The notes: generated by a model not told the origin, from the letters alone. Counted from the first letter of the stretch, positions 31,698 through 40,543 are shown. The stretch: DNA of 46,161 nucleotides from an uncultured Muribaculaceae bacterium (GCA_934636465.1 CAKUAR010000017.1:1-46161); one strand, 5' to 3'. Translations and numbers: made by a program.

Positions 31698-33854
31698 TTA
31701 TTTGTTATTCATTATCTTTTTTAATACGCCAATCATTAGGTCGGCTCGTTTAGGGATAGCTTCTTCGCAGAATGTGCAGAACTTGTCAACTGCTTGGAAA
31801 TAACTATCCCTGTCAAGGTCTTTCATATAGCTCCAGACGTAATCAAATATATCCTTTGGCTTACCGTCTGCATCTACATAGTCTTGTAGCATCATGTTGT
31901 CGACAAAGTGTTTCCAACCTTCTGCACCTTGATATTCTTTCATCACCTTGCGGTTCTTATAAAAGATGCCTTTCAAGTGCATGTCGGGTCGTTTCTCGTC
32001 CATGGTCACGGCATACATTGCTTGCAGATATTTGTCCATGTAGCCACGGAACTTAGGGCTGTCCTTGTAACTTGCCATGGTTTCTTTGTCGTTCGGCTTA
32101 TTGGGCAACACCCAAAGATTTCCGATGCCGTTCAACAGATGTGCTACGTGCAGTGCTCGTTCTAACTGCTCTTTACTCGGGCTGAATTTCTCCATTCCCT
32201 TGAAATACTTATCCAGTATGTTGCTGCCGAATAGATTTTGGAAACTCACCATCTGACTGCTGCTATACTCATAGTGATTGATGGAATCTACGGTGAGATT
32301 AGGCCATATGCTTCCAAACACCAAAGCCATGATGGATTTTGCCAATTCGTTCTTAGGCCAACTTTCTTTGCCATACTTCTCATCTTCTGTCAAAGTCGCC
32401 AAGTCGAAGTTGCGCAATTTGTCTATATTGCCGTCCAGCCTTTCTTTGATGAAATCTCTCACTATGCGCAGGGCATATACGTCAGACGATTTTTCTTCTT
32501 TTTCCTTTGCCTTTTCCTTGCGATACTTGTCCATTTCTTCGAACTGAGAAGGTGTGAAGAGGTCTGTCTTGCGGTATTCACAGCATCCTTTGAGGTAACG
32601 GTCACGGAAACTCTTGGTAAAAAGCCTTCCGCAACCTTCGCCTTTCCTTTGTATGCCACCTGCATAGACGCAACCTTCACAGATAGTTCCTTCTACTCCT
32701 GTAAACGGGAAGTTATCTTTCACTTCTATGAAGTCTTGAATGTCGCCATCATTAGCGAGTTTATGTATCATATTGCTGAGAGTGGCATCTCGTTCGTCTA
32801 TTGGCTCATCGGCAGCGTCAAGTGGAGTCGGATAGAACTCGTCATCCAAACCGATGGGATGCTCCATGCGCTTGCAGAATATCGGGTCCATAGAACGTGG
32901 ATGAACATCCATCTTCAACTTGTCGTCAAGACTTTTACGTGCCATGTCCACAAGCGAGGTCTCTTTTCCTGTTGCCTCGTTCATAAAGTTCATGGCTGCT
33001 TCGTCATTCCCCAAGAAGAATGCGGCTGCAGGTGGAATGTGGAGCAGAAAAACCTGTGTAACACCGTCTTTCTCGTACACATCCATCACCTTGAAATAGC
33101 TATTGCAGTGGAACGTGCAGAGATTCCATTTCTTTACATCAGGATTTTCCTGACATAATTCTTCTATCTCACAAAACATGGCGGCATGTGCGCTGGCTAT
33201 AAGAAAGCGTGTCTTATGTGCTGGTTTCAGTAGCTTTGTCGTTGCATCCACAAAGAAACCGGCACGCAGTATGTCGCCCACATGATAGGTGGCATCTACA
33301 ATCACAGGCGCATTGGTGTCACGATAGAAGAACTGCAGACCAGGCAGTGTCCAATTGGCAAACTTCTCGAAAAGTTGCTTGTAGTCCACTGTTGCTTTCT
33401 TTGGCAAATGGCTTCTTTCCGCATCACAGATACTTCCGTCTGTCGTTACGATGTATGGTTTCTCGTCTATTTCGGCATAGATGAAGTCTTGTTTCTCCAT
33501 CCAATATGCCAAGTCGAATATCATCGGGAAGATGACATCGCCAGTCACGTGAGCCACACCGTATGTATATCTTGTCTTCGGATTGTTTTTCGACTTACGT
33601 ATGGTGTTACTGAACACAAAGAAACCGTGCTTCACCTTATACACATCATTGTGCCAAACTTTCAGCACGATGCTTCCGTCCGGGCGCAATATGTTTTTCT
33701 TTGCTCCCAGTTCTGCCTTATAGTAACCTTCTCCCCATTCTTCTATGTAGGTATAGCCGTCAGAGACAAGTCTTTCTGTTCTGTCGATGAGATACCATTT
33801 GCCATCATCATAGACTCTGGCGATACCATTGCTATCGTAGTCGTACTTAGTCAT
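31698..33854 (-). CDS. WG-repeat protein with cysteine cluster, function unknown
   Basis: The 718-residue protein begins with WG-type repeats (about residues 1-155: DGKWYLIDRTERLV, YTYGVAHVTGDVIFPMIFD), which usually form beta-rich binding surfaces. The middle is not recognised. A cysteine cluster with the spacing C-x2-C-x12-C-x15-C-C (CEGC ... GCG ... GCC, near residue 400) may bind zinc. The C-terminal half is helical with a charged KEKAKEKEEK stretch. There is no signal peptide, so it is cytoplasmic. The ATG at 33854 is preferred over that at 33887 because GGAGGA lies seven nt before it, an unusual strong Shine-Dalgarno site for this phylum. It starts 2 nt after the CpXC stop and ends 9 nt before the kinase gene, so the three are one operon. 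Confidence 0.75.
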   Translation of the reverse strand: MTKYDYDSNGIARVYDDGKWYLIDRTERLVSDGYTYIEEWGEGYYKAELGAKKNILRPDGSIVLKVWHNDVYKVKHGFFVFSNTIRKSKNNPKTRYTYGVAHVTGDVIFPMIFDLAYWMEKQDFIYAEIDEKPYIVTTDGSICDAERSHLPKKATVDYKQLFEKFANWTLPGLQFFYRDTNAPVIVDATYHVGDILRAGFFVDATTKLLKPAHKTRFLIASAHAAMFCEIEELCQENPDVKKWNLCTFHCNSYFKVMDVYEKDGVTQVFLLHIPPAAAFFLGNDEAAMNFMNEATGKETSLVDMARKSLDDKLKMDVHPRSMDPIFCKRMEHPIGLDDEFYPTPLDAADEPIDERDATLSNMIHKLANDGDIQDFIEVKDNFPFTGVEGTICEGCVYAGGIQRKGEGCGRLFTKSFRDRYLKGCCEYRKTDLFTPSQFEEMDKYRKEKAKEKEEKSSDVYALRIVRDFIKERLDGNIDKLRNFDLATLTEDEKYGKESWPKNELAKSIMALVFGSIWPNLTVDSINHYEYSSSQMVSFQNLFGSNILDKYFKGMEKFSPSKEQLERALHVAHLLNGIGNLWVLPNKPNDKETMASYKDSPKFRGYMDKYLQAMYAVTMDEKRPDMHLKGIFYKNRKVMKEYQGAEGWKHFVDNMMLQDYVDADGKPKDIFDYVWSYMKDLDRDSYFQAVDKFCTFCEEAIPKRADLMIGVLKKIMNNK

Positions 33855-33856
33855 GG

Positions 33857-34522
33857 TTATTCCTCCTTTAGTTGTTTGCTTATCCAACCTTCGTCAATAC
33901 ATTGCACTCCTTTCACAGCCATGCGTGGATCCATCTTGCACGCCATCTTATGCTCGTAATAGTTGTCCATGGCGAAACGCATCTGCATCATGCTTTCCCT
34001 TTCAGTATCGTCATAAAGGAAATAAATGGTGCCGTATGGAAACTCCTCGGTGGGGGCCTCCACATGGTCAAAGTAGAGTTCGTAGCCTTTCTTTGCCAAG
34101 TCTGGGTTGATTACATGAGTTATCATGTATTTCTGTCGTTCGATAGCCACATCGTCCAACTCATTTTCGAGTATGAGTATCTTTTCTTTCAAGCGGTTCA
34201 GACCGAACACACCACGGAAGGTGTAATTACCATTCGTGCTGAAACCGCCTTCTGGCAATTCCATTGGTTCGTAGTTGTAGTCGTCGGGCTTGAAGAAGTC
34301 GAAGAACAACATGAACTGGTGTTTCATGTCGTGATAGAGGAATCCTGCCGGAATGCCTGTCACCTCGCCACAGTGAGGGCAATGATACATAAACAACTCG
34401 TCAGAGAATATCTTTTCTCTGAGTTCTGGATTCAAGTCCACATTTACTGACGACCAAAAGCTAAACTCTCCTTCTTGGTGGCAGTGTGGACACGTTATGT
34501 TTTCTTTTCTCAACTGTGACAT
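33857..34522 (-). CDS. CpXC-domain zinc-ribbon protein
   Basis: The 221-residue protein has two CPHC-type pairs near the N-terminus, ITCPHCHQEGEF (about 9-20) and MYHCPHCGEVTG (about 45-56), the arrangement of the CpXC family, expected to bind one zinc ion. A tryptophan/phenylalanine-rich segment lies between them (FSFWSSVNVDLNPELR). The rest is mixed alpha/beta with acidic stretches. The first ATG of the frame is at 34549, but the start at 34522 sets the zinc domain at the N-terminus as in the family. It is the first gene of the operon with the WG-repeat and kinase genes, preceded by direct repeats at 34543-34652. The molecular role of CpXC proteins is not established. Confidence 0.75.
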   Translation of the reverse strand: MSQLRKENITCPHCHQEGEFSFWSSVNVDLNPELREKIFSDELFMYHCPHCGEVTGIPAGFLYHDMKHQFMLFFDFFKPDDYNYEPMELPEGGFSTNGNYTFRGVFGLNRLKEKILILENELDDVAIERQKYMITHVINPDLAKKGYELYFDHVEAPTEEFPYGTIYFLYDDTERESMMQMRFAMDNYYEHKMACKMDPRMAVKGVQCIDEGWISKQLKEE

Positions 34523-34542
34523 ATTCTTATTCTTTTTATTTG

Positions 34543-34652
34543 TTGGCAAGTTACAGGCAAGTTAGAATTGACTTTATAACCATCTGATAGTCAGTTATAC
34601 TTGCTTTTCTTGTTATTATACGAGCCTATCTTGGCAAGTTACAGGCAAGTTA
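34543..34652. repeat. Pair of 22-bp direct repeats built from TAACTTGCC half-units
   Basis: The same 22-bp sequence occurs at 34543-34564 and 34631-34652, 88 bp apart. On the minus strand each holds two TAACTTGCC half-units separated by TG and then AA. The first copy lies just upstream of the CpXC gene, the second just after the stop of the AlbA_2-type fragment. Confidence 0.85.
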
Positions 34653-34655
34653 AAC

Positions 34656-34883
34656 TTATGCCCATATCGGAATGTATCTCATATAGCGTGGAGCTGTATC
34701 TGGGTCAACAGGCTTTATCAGCTTCTTGGCCTGTACTTCTTTTATCAATCTTGACACCATACCCGATGAGGTCGCTTTGAGACCGAAGCGTTCTCGTAGG
34801 GACGAGTTTGACAGTGCATCGCCCTCTATGTATTTGATACAGGCGTGCAGATAAGTTGACCAGATGCGGTCATGTTTTGAATT
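34656..34883 (-). pseudogene. C-terminal fragment of an ATP-binding AlbA_2 (Schlafen-type) protein
   Basis: An open frame of about 75 codons without a start codon reads HDRIWSTYLHACIKYIE, then NSSLRERFGLKATSSGMVSR and LIKEVQAKKLIKPVDPDTA followed by PRYMRYIPIWA and stop. The ending '(L)IKPVDPDTAPRYM(R/K)YIP(F/Y)WA' is what I recall as the C-terminal winged helix of large ATP-binding AlbA_2 proteins common in Bacteroidales, often found with mobile or defence genes. Upstream the frame meets TAA at 34884-34886, so the N-terminal several hundred residues are missing. Probably not expressed. Confidence 0.65.
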
Positions 34884-34926
34884 TTAAGGAATTTTTATGG
34901 CAGATTGTGTTGTGGGTAAAAAAGCA

Positions 34927-34958
34927 GAAAGAGTCGGGCTTGGGAACCCGGCTCTTTC
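34927..34958 (-). terminator. Terminator of the alpha-2-macroglobulin-like gene
   Basis: GAAAGAGTCGGG (34927-34938) pairs with CCCGGCTCTTTC (34947-34958) with one wobble, and on the minus strand TGCTTTTTT follows. Confidence 0.85.
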
Positions 34959-34994
34959 GTGAATTAGTCTAAATGTAATTTATTGTTCAACCAT

Positions 34995-35020
34995 GCGGCA
35001 TGGGCATTGCCCCATGCCGC
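34995..35020. repeat. Hairpin GCGGCATGGG/CCCATGCCGC after the alpha-2-macroglobulin gene
   Basis: A perfect 10-bp stem with a 6-nt loop, 12 nt after the stop codon and without its own T-run. Outer arms GCGGCAT/ATGCCGC are the same as in the palindrome after fcl (25828-25845). Confidence 0.75.
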
Positions 35021-35032
35021 GCAGCATACACG

Positions 35033-38000
35033 TCATTTTGCCTCGGCCACAGCTATGCTTTGGCCAGCAGAGTGCGCAGTGACTTGCGGTGCATATTGGC
35101 ACTGTGCCGTGGCGATGCCCACATTATAGGTGCCTGGGCTGGTGACATACACGTCATAGGAAATGACGTGTGTGCCTTTGCGCAAATCAGAGAAGAAAAT
35201 GTTTGAATTGCTGTCCTTGGTTTCGAGATAATAGAAATCGCGGTCGGCAACACGGTAGCCCGAAGTCTTGTCGGCTGGCTCAAAGCAAGCGGCGCGCTCG
35301 TCGGTGACGGTGACAAAATCAAGGTCTTTGAGGTTCTTGATGATGGTGCGCACCTGCACCTTATCGCCCACCTTGAGTGATGTGGCCTTGCGGAGCTGAC
35401 CATCGGCACCATAGACCAAAAATTCCTTAGTAACAGACAGGTCGGCAATGCTGTGAGCCTTGATAGCCGTCATGGGAGCTTTGCTTTGCGCATACACGGC
35501 ACCCCATGCAGGGTTGGCTGCACTGCGGCTTATGGTTATGTTGCCTTGCGACGCAGCAGAAATCTGCTTGCGGGCGTAGCCCAAGTAGCGGTCAGTTTGG
35601 CTGAACTCCACTTTCTCGCCGTTGAGTGTTATGGTGGGGGCATCGTTTTGGGTGAGCCACTGGCTGCCGGTGTTGAGCAGCGCATACACAGCATCGGCGG
35701 CAAGGCTTGAGCTGCCCCAGTCGTTGGTCTGCTTGTTGAGCAAAATCCATTTGCGTATTTGGTCAAGCTCATTGCTTGGCGCACCCACCTCGCTCATTGC
35801 CTCGAGCACGGTGGTGGTGAGAGCCACTTTGTCGAACCAACGCCAACCCGACTGCAGGTTGTCCCAATACATGCCGGTGGCAGGCTTGGTGATGGCATAC
35901 TCGCGGATAGACTGAACAATGGTGGCAGCCACATTGCCGTAGCCATTGCGCTTGAGAGCCATTGCGAAATAGGCTTTGTCGGCGATGGTGAGCCCTTTCC
36001 ACTTGGTGGTCATGGTCTTGAGGGCATTTTTGATGAGCTGCTTGGTCTCGGCCGACTGCTCGTTGGCAAACATGGTGCGTGTATAGACATAGGGCGCAAA
36101 TCCGCTATAAAGCGACTTGACGTGCCGCTTGCGGCGGTCGTTCACTATTTCAATCTGCTTGCCGTCGAGGTATTTCAGGGCTTTGCTCACCATGGCGGTG
36201 AGGTCGCTGCTGGCAGGCATGAAGCCGAGGTGGTTGATTTCGCCTATGATCTGAAGCACCTCGTGGGTGGTGTGGAGCGACGACTGGCAGCCTGGATAGC
36301 GGAACCAACTCCAACCGCCGTCGGCGTTCTGAAGCTCTTTGAGCTTGCTGATTATCTGGTTGCACTCACTGCTGATTTTGGCGTCGTCGAACAAGTCGGC
36401 AAGGCGCGACATGCGCAGCGACTGGCGGTCGGCTTCACGAACCCAGGGCGATGCCATGAGCGTGCCAATCTTCAGGTCGCTGTTGCGCTTAAGCATTGAG
36501 GTGAGGGTGGAGTCGGCTGCCGAAGCGTTCCAGTGGTCGATGGCCTCTTTGATTTTAGGATTGCTTGCTGCCAGACCCTTTGCCACGGTGGCGGCAAACA
36601 GGTTGTGTGCCAGTGCCGAGGCAGTGACGTTGTTGTCGGTGAAAATGGTGGGCAGTGCCTGAACGCAATGCCACACGGGGTTGTCGCAGTATTCGAGCGT
36701 GACGCGCGAACCGCTGGCAAACTGTGGCAGTGTGATGGTGCTCTCGCCCCTGCCTGGCTCAATGTAGAACTGCTTGGTCTCAATCACAGGCGATATGGCT
36801 GTGAGCACCGGAATCATGGTCTGCTCGCCGTCGCTAAACGCGCTGTTGGCGGCCTTGACACGGAAACCGAGGAATGAGGCGGTGTCGGGCACGGCATAGT
36901 CAATGGTCAGTGGTGCCGACCCTTTGGCAGAAATGCTGCTTGTGGCGAAATCGCGGCTGGCAAGCACTGTGCCGGTGCGTGGGTCAAACAGCTCTATCAC
37001 GGCATCGTAGCTAAGTGGCGCATCGGTGGCATTTTGCACTGTGGCTGCAAGTGTGGTCTTGTCGCCCTGACGCACAAAGCGCGGTAGGCTTGCCTTGACC
37101 ATGAGCGGCTTGCTCGTCACCACGTTTTGTGCAAAAACGTCGTTTATGAGCTCGCGGTTGAAAGCCAAGGCTTTCACGTTCCAAGTGGTGTTGACGTCGG
37201 GGGCGTCGAACTCTATGGTCACGTCGCCATTGCCGTCGGTGCGGAGTGCCGGACACCACAGCGCGGTCTTGACCTCGCTTGTGCGTGGCACAACCTTGGT
37301 GAGGTTGGCTTTGAACGTGGAGCCGCTGCCAGTTTTCTTCATCAAGAAATCCACAGGGGCTTCGCTAAGCTGGCCTGCCATGACAGAGACACTCTCGTTG
37401 AGTGCAAGTGCCCGGCTCTCCTTGGTTATGCCGCGCAGATACATCACCCTCTCAAACACAAGCTGGCCATAGGTATTGAACTCCGGGCTGAGGAATAAGC
37501 GGCCACGAAGCATTTTTGCACTCCATGAGAGATTGTTTTGTGACGGAAATGATGTGGTGAAATATCTGATGTCGAAAGGTCGGTTTGAGAAGTCCATCAC
37601 GTTGAGAGCCCATTTGTTGTCGGCAATGTCGTTGATGGCTTTGTCGGTCATGGAGAGCAGCATGGCTCCCATTACAGGAGCTTGCTTCTTGTTGATTACG
37701 CGGAAGGTCCACTTCTCCTTGCTTCCGGAAACGAGCTTGTTGCGGAACGATGAAGCCACAATCTTCAAGCTGTCGGCATTGACAGGCGACTGCATGGTGA
37801 AATCTTCCATGAAACTCTGGTTCCCATATACGCACAGGAGTTTGACGAACACTCGACCATCGTTGGTGGCCGGCACGTTGAACGACACCTTGTGCATGCC
37901 CGGCTTGTAGTCGAGCCAGCCTTCCTTGATGATGTTTTTGCTGTTGGAGGCGATTAAGTATATGTGCGACTCCGGTGTGGCTGTGCCTATGGTGATGTGT

Positions 38001-40543
38001 GCCACATTGTTGGCATCGATGCTGCGCAGGCACGACGGTGTCCACATGGCCTCGTCAACGGGGCAGCGGCTGTCGGTGGCACGGAAAAGCACGATTGGCG
38101 ACTCTGTGGTCTCTGCAGTGGCGTCGTCGGCAATGCCTATTTTTAGGTCATATTTGCCAGAAGCGATGCTCGTGAGGTCGATAATGGGATTGGCGGTGTT
38201 GAACTTGCCGCTGACCAGCACCTTGCCGTTTTGGCTAAGCGTGAACGAGCAGAGGGCGGCAGTGTCGATGTCGATGCTGGAGTTGTAGATTACCGGCAGC
38301 TTGAATGGCTTGTCGTTGAGGAAAACCATTTCGTGGCGCGCTTTGCTGAACATAACTCCGCGGTGTGCGCCTATTGAGAAGCTGTAGGCTTTCTCTTGCG
38401 ACTCGCCTGCCGAGTTGGTGCAAATGGCACTGGCGGTGTAGCGGTTGAACACTATTTTTCGTGCAGCCTGCTTGTCGTTTTCACTGAACAGCGAGGCTGG
38501 ATAGGTGACGGAGAACTGTCCTTTGGCGTCGGTGGTTATGGAGTCGGCGCGCAAGAGCTGTGTGTTGCCGTCGTCGATGCGCCACCAGCTCCAGGCGTTG
38601 CTGCAGAGCGAAAGCTGCACTGTGGTGTTGGCTACCGGCATGCCGGAGTAGGTCTCAACCTTGCCTTTCAGAGTCACGTCTTGACCGGCAGTGAAACTGC
38701 TGCTTGAGTTGAGGAATGTGACGGCAAACGTGGGCGTTTTGTATTCGCTCACTGAAATTGATTTGGTAGAGGTGAAAGAGAAGCCGTCGCCCTCGGCTTC
38801 GATTGTGAAGTTGCCGTTAAGGCGTCCGGTGGGCACTTTGAACTGGCCGTTGGCGCGGCCGAAATCGTCGGTCACCACATTCAGGGTGTCGATTTCCTGG
38901 TTGTTGGCGTCTAAGAACGTGAGCTTGATGCGCTGCCCAGGCATCACTTTGCGTGTTGACTCGTCGGTGTAGTAGCACACGGTGGCAAACTTGATGGTCT
39001 CGCCTGGGCGATAGAGCGCGAGGTCGGTGAAAATGTCGGCTGCCATCACATGGCTCTGGCTCAAGAAGCCCTTGTAGTAGGTGATGGCTTGCGCATAGGT
39101 GTCGTTGCCCATGGTGGCGTTAATCTGCGCCATCTCCACGCCCGACGGAATGGTGAAAGCTCCATTTTTGTCGGTCTTGCCGGTGCTGAATTTGTTGCTT
39201 GAAATACTTACGCCTTTCACTGGGCGGCCGTTGCGCATGTCAACCACAAACACCTGCTGTGGCGCATTGATGCGATTGACCATAAACATGGTTATGTCGT
39301 GAACACGGAACAGCTCGCTGCGAGTTATCTCTTTGCGTGCTTGCAGAGCACCGTCGGCATTGAACGACGGAACAACTATGTATTCGCCATAGGTTTGCGG
39401 AGCAAACACGGCGGCGTGGCTCACAGTGACTGCGGAGTCGAAAGGCTCTTCGACGCTGGGAAACGAGATTTGCCGAGTATCTACCAGCTGCAAGCCGCTT
39501 AGCGGAAATTGCCATTTCTTCTTTTGGCTTGATAGCGAGCTTGGCAAGCGGTATAGCGACAGCGTGAACTTGCTGATGTTGTTATATGCCACGTCAACTT
39601 TAATGGAGTCGCTGGAGCTGATGTCGGGCTTATAGGAAACCCTGACGAGCTTGCTGACGAGCCTGTTGGCGTTGTTTTGCAAGTCGTTGGCATATATAGA
39701 GTTTGGGTAACGCTCCAAGTAGCTGGTGAGCGTTTTATAGTAGGCCTTGACAGAGGTGACAGGCTTGTCGTCGCTGTCGAAGACATCGGTTTCTGGTCTT
39801 GACAGCAAAAATAGTCCGCTGTGCTCATTGTCTTTATATTTGTCATAGAGCTTTTGCATTGAGGCGTCGTCTTTGTCGGAGCAAGTGTAGCTGGCAAAGA
39901 TTTGTGCCGGAATGGTGGTGGCTTCAGCAATCCATTTGCTGGTGATAGTCTTGTCGGTCGTCAGCTCAAGAGCCTTGCACGACAAAAACTCAAACAGCGT
40001 GGGGGTATAGGCGCTGCGGTGGTTCTTGTCGGCCTTGATGATTGTGTGGTAGTCGGTGATAGGGCATTTCTTGAGCGCATCGCCATAGCTTAGCGACTTG
40101 GCGAGCAGCTCATTGACTTCGGCCTTGAACTGTGAGTTGTCCCACTCGGTGTAGTCGGCTGGCCGTTGCCCAATTGGGTTTTTGCGCCCTGAAACGCCGT
40201 AGGTATCCATGTAGCTGTTGAATGTACGCGCCTCAAAATAGTAGAGCAACGCCTTGTAGGCTGGTCGCTGCTCTATGGCAGCCACAGAGTCAATCTTGCT
40301 GACAATATCGGTGAGGTTGTCTTTGGAAATCTTGCTCTTGGCCAGAGAGTAGCGTACGATTGCATCGACAGCCTTTTGGCCGTCGCCGGTTTTTAAGGCT
40401 GTTTTCAAGTCGGCTTCAGCCGTTGTGGCCACGCGCTTCGGAAAGTTGAAGTCGGGCTCTGACGCGGAGCGCGCCAGGCTTGGCCACATGAAAAACAGTG
40501 CTGCTAACGCCGGCAAAAGAATGCTTTTCTGAAAGTGTCGCAT
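35033..40543 (-). CDS. Bacterial alpha-2-macroglobulin-like protein, no thioester motif seen
   Basis: This is a very large (1836-residue) envelope protein with a signal peptide (LLPALAALFFMWPSLARS). The first 300 residues are helical. A carboxypeptidase-regulatory-like fold follows (VDMRNGRPVKGVSISSNKFS), then macroglobulin domains (LALYRPGETIKFATVCYYTD; DDFGRANGQFKVPTGRLNG), the A2M core (ALWCPALRTDGNGDVTIEFD), a helical toroid with GGWSWFRYPGCQSS, and a receptor-like C-terminal sandwich. In related proteins a thioester CLEQ precedes the toroid; here the equivalent region (WHCVQALPTIFTDNNVTAS) lacks it. Such proteins are thought to trap proteases in the periplasm. No penicillin-binding protein 1C gene is adjacent. 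It is a single gene with promoter box and terminator. Confidence 0.85.
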   Translation of the reverse strand: MRHFQKSILLPALAALFFMWPSLARSASEPDFNFPKRVATTAEADLKTALKTGDGQKAVDAIVRYSLAKSKISKDNLTDIVSKIDSVAAIEQRPAYKALLYYFEARTFNSYMDTYGVSGRKNPIGQRPADYTEWDNSQFKAEVNELLAKSLSYGDALKKCPITDYHTIIKADKNHRSAYTPTLFEFLSCKALELTTDKTITSKWIAEATTIPAQIFASYTCSDKDDASMQKLYDKYKDNEHSGLFLLSRPETDVFDSDDKPVTSVKAYYKTLTSYLERYPNSIYANDLQNNANRLVSKLVRVSYKPDISSSDSIKVDVAYNNISKFTLSLYRLPSSLSSQKKKWQFPLSGLQLVDTRQISFPSVEEPFDSAVTVSHAAVFAPQTYGEYIVVPSFNADGALQARKEITRSELFRVHDITMFMVNRINAPQQVFVVDMRNGRPVKGVSISSNKFSTGKTDKNGAFTIPSGVEMAQINATMGNDTYAQAITYYKGFLSQSHVMAADIFTDLALYRPGETIKFATVCYYTDESTRKVMPGQRIKLTFLDANNQEIDTLNVVTDDFGRANGQFKVPTGRLNGNFTIEAEGDGFSFTSTKSISVSEYKTPTFAVTFLNSSSSFTAGQDVTLKGKVETYSGMPVANTTVQLSLCSNAWSWWRIDDGNTQLLRADSITTDAKGQFSVTYPASLFSENDKQAARKIVFNRYTASAICTNSAGESQEKAYSFSIGAHRGVMFSKARHEMVFLNDKPFKLPVIYNSSIDIDTAALCSFTLSQNGKVLVSGKFNTANPIIDLTSIASGKYDLKIGIADDATAETTESPIVLFRATDSRCPVDEAMWTPSCLRSIDANNVAHITIGTATPESHIYLIASNSKNIIKEGWLDYKPGMHKVSFNVPATNDGRVFVKLLCVYGNQSFMEDFTMQSPVNADSLKIVASSFRNKLVSGSKEKWTFRVINKKQAPVMGAMLLSMTDKAINDIADNKWALNVMDFSNRPFDIRYFTTSFPSQNNLSWSAKMLRGRLFLSPEFNTYGQLVFERVMYLRGITKESRALALNESVSVMAGQLSEAPVDFLMKKTGSGSTFKANLTKVVPRTSEVKTALWCPALRTDGNGDVTIEFDAPDVNTTWNVKALAFNRELINDVFAQNVVTSKPLMVKASLPRFVRQGDKTTLAATVQNATDAPLSYDAVIELFDPRTGTVLASRDFATSSISAKGSAPLTIDYAVPDTASFLGFRVKAANSAFSDGEQTMIPVLTAISPVIETKQFYIEPGRGESTITLPQFASGSRVTLEYCDNPVWHCVQALPTIFTDNNVTASALAHNLFAATVAKGLAASNPKIKEAIDHWNASAADSTLTSMLKRNSDLKIGTLMASPWVREADRQSLRMSRLADLFDDAKISSECNQIISKLKELQNADGGWSWFRYPGCQSSLHTTHEVLQIIGEINHLGFMPASSDLTAMVSKALKYLDGKQIEIVNDRRKRHVKSLYSGFAPYVYTRTMFANEQSAETKQLIKNALKTMTTKWKGLTIADKAYFAMALKRNGYGNVAATIVQSIREYAITKPATGMYWDNLQSGWRWFDKVALTTTVLEAMSEVGAPSNELDQIRKWILLNKQTNDWGSSSLAADAVYALLNTGSQWLTQNDAPTITLNGEKVEFSQTDRYLGYARKQISAASQGNITISRSAANPAWGAVYAQSKAPMTAIKAHSIADLSVTKEFLVYGADGQLRKATSLKVGDKVQVRTIIKNLKDLDFVTVTDERAACFEPADKTSGYRVADRDFYYLETKDSNSNIFFSDLRKGTHVISYDVYVTSPGTYNVGIATAQCQYAPQVTAHSAGQSIAVAEAK

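Larger units (their letters stand above)
29682..34887. other. Inserted block carrying the kinase cluster, truncated genes at both ends
   Basis: The left edge cuts the kinase gene inside its catalytic domain and the right edge cuts an AlbA_2-type gene at its 5' side. Both edges touch GGAATT (29676-29681 and 34888-34893). Base composition inside is less GC-rich than in the flanking genes. Flanking promoter (29626-29656) and terminator (34927-34958) are intact. The block may be an inserted fragment or an assembly chimera; this is inference. Confidence 0.5.

Noticed and set aside
32238..33158. 306-codon open frame on the plus strand
   Set aside because: It lies antisense inside the WG-repeat gene, whose opposite frame has domain structure, a Shine-Dalgarno site and operon neighbours; the antisense product shows no family features.
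34995..35020. Attachment site or origin at the GCGGCATGGG hairpin
   Set aside because: There is no integrase or replication gene near it, and a similar hairpin follows fcl; a 3'-end element is simpler.
37452..38045. 197-codon frame in the minus strand inside the macroglobulin gene
   Set aside because: It is in a different frame of the same strand as a clear 1836-residue protein and shows low-complexity Gln/His content.
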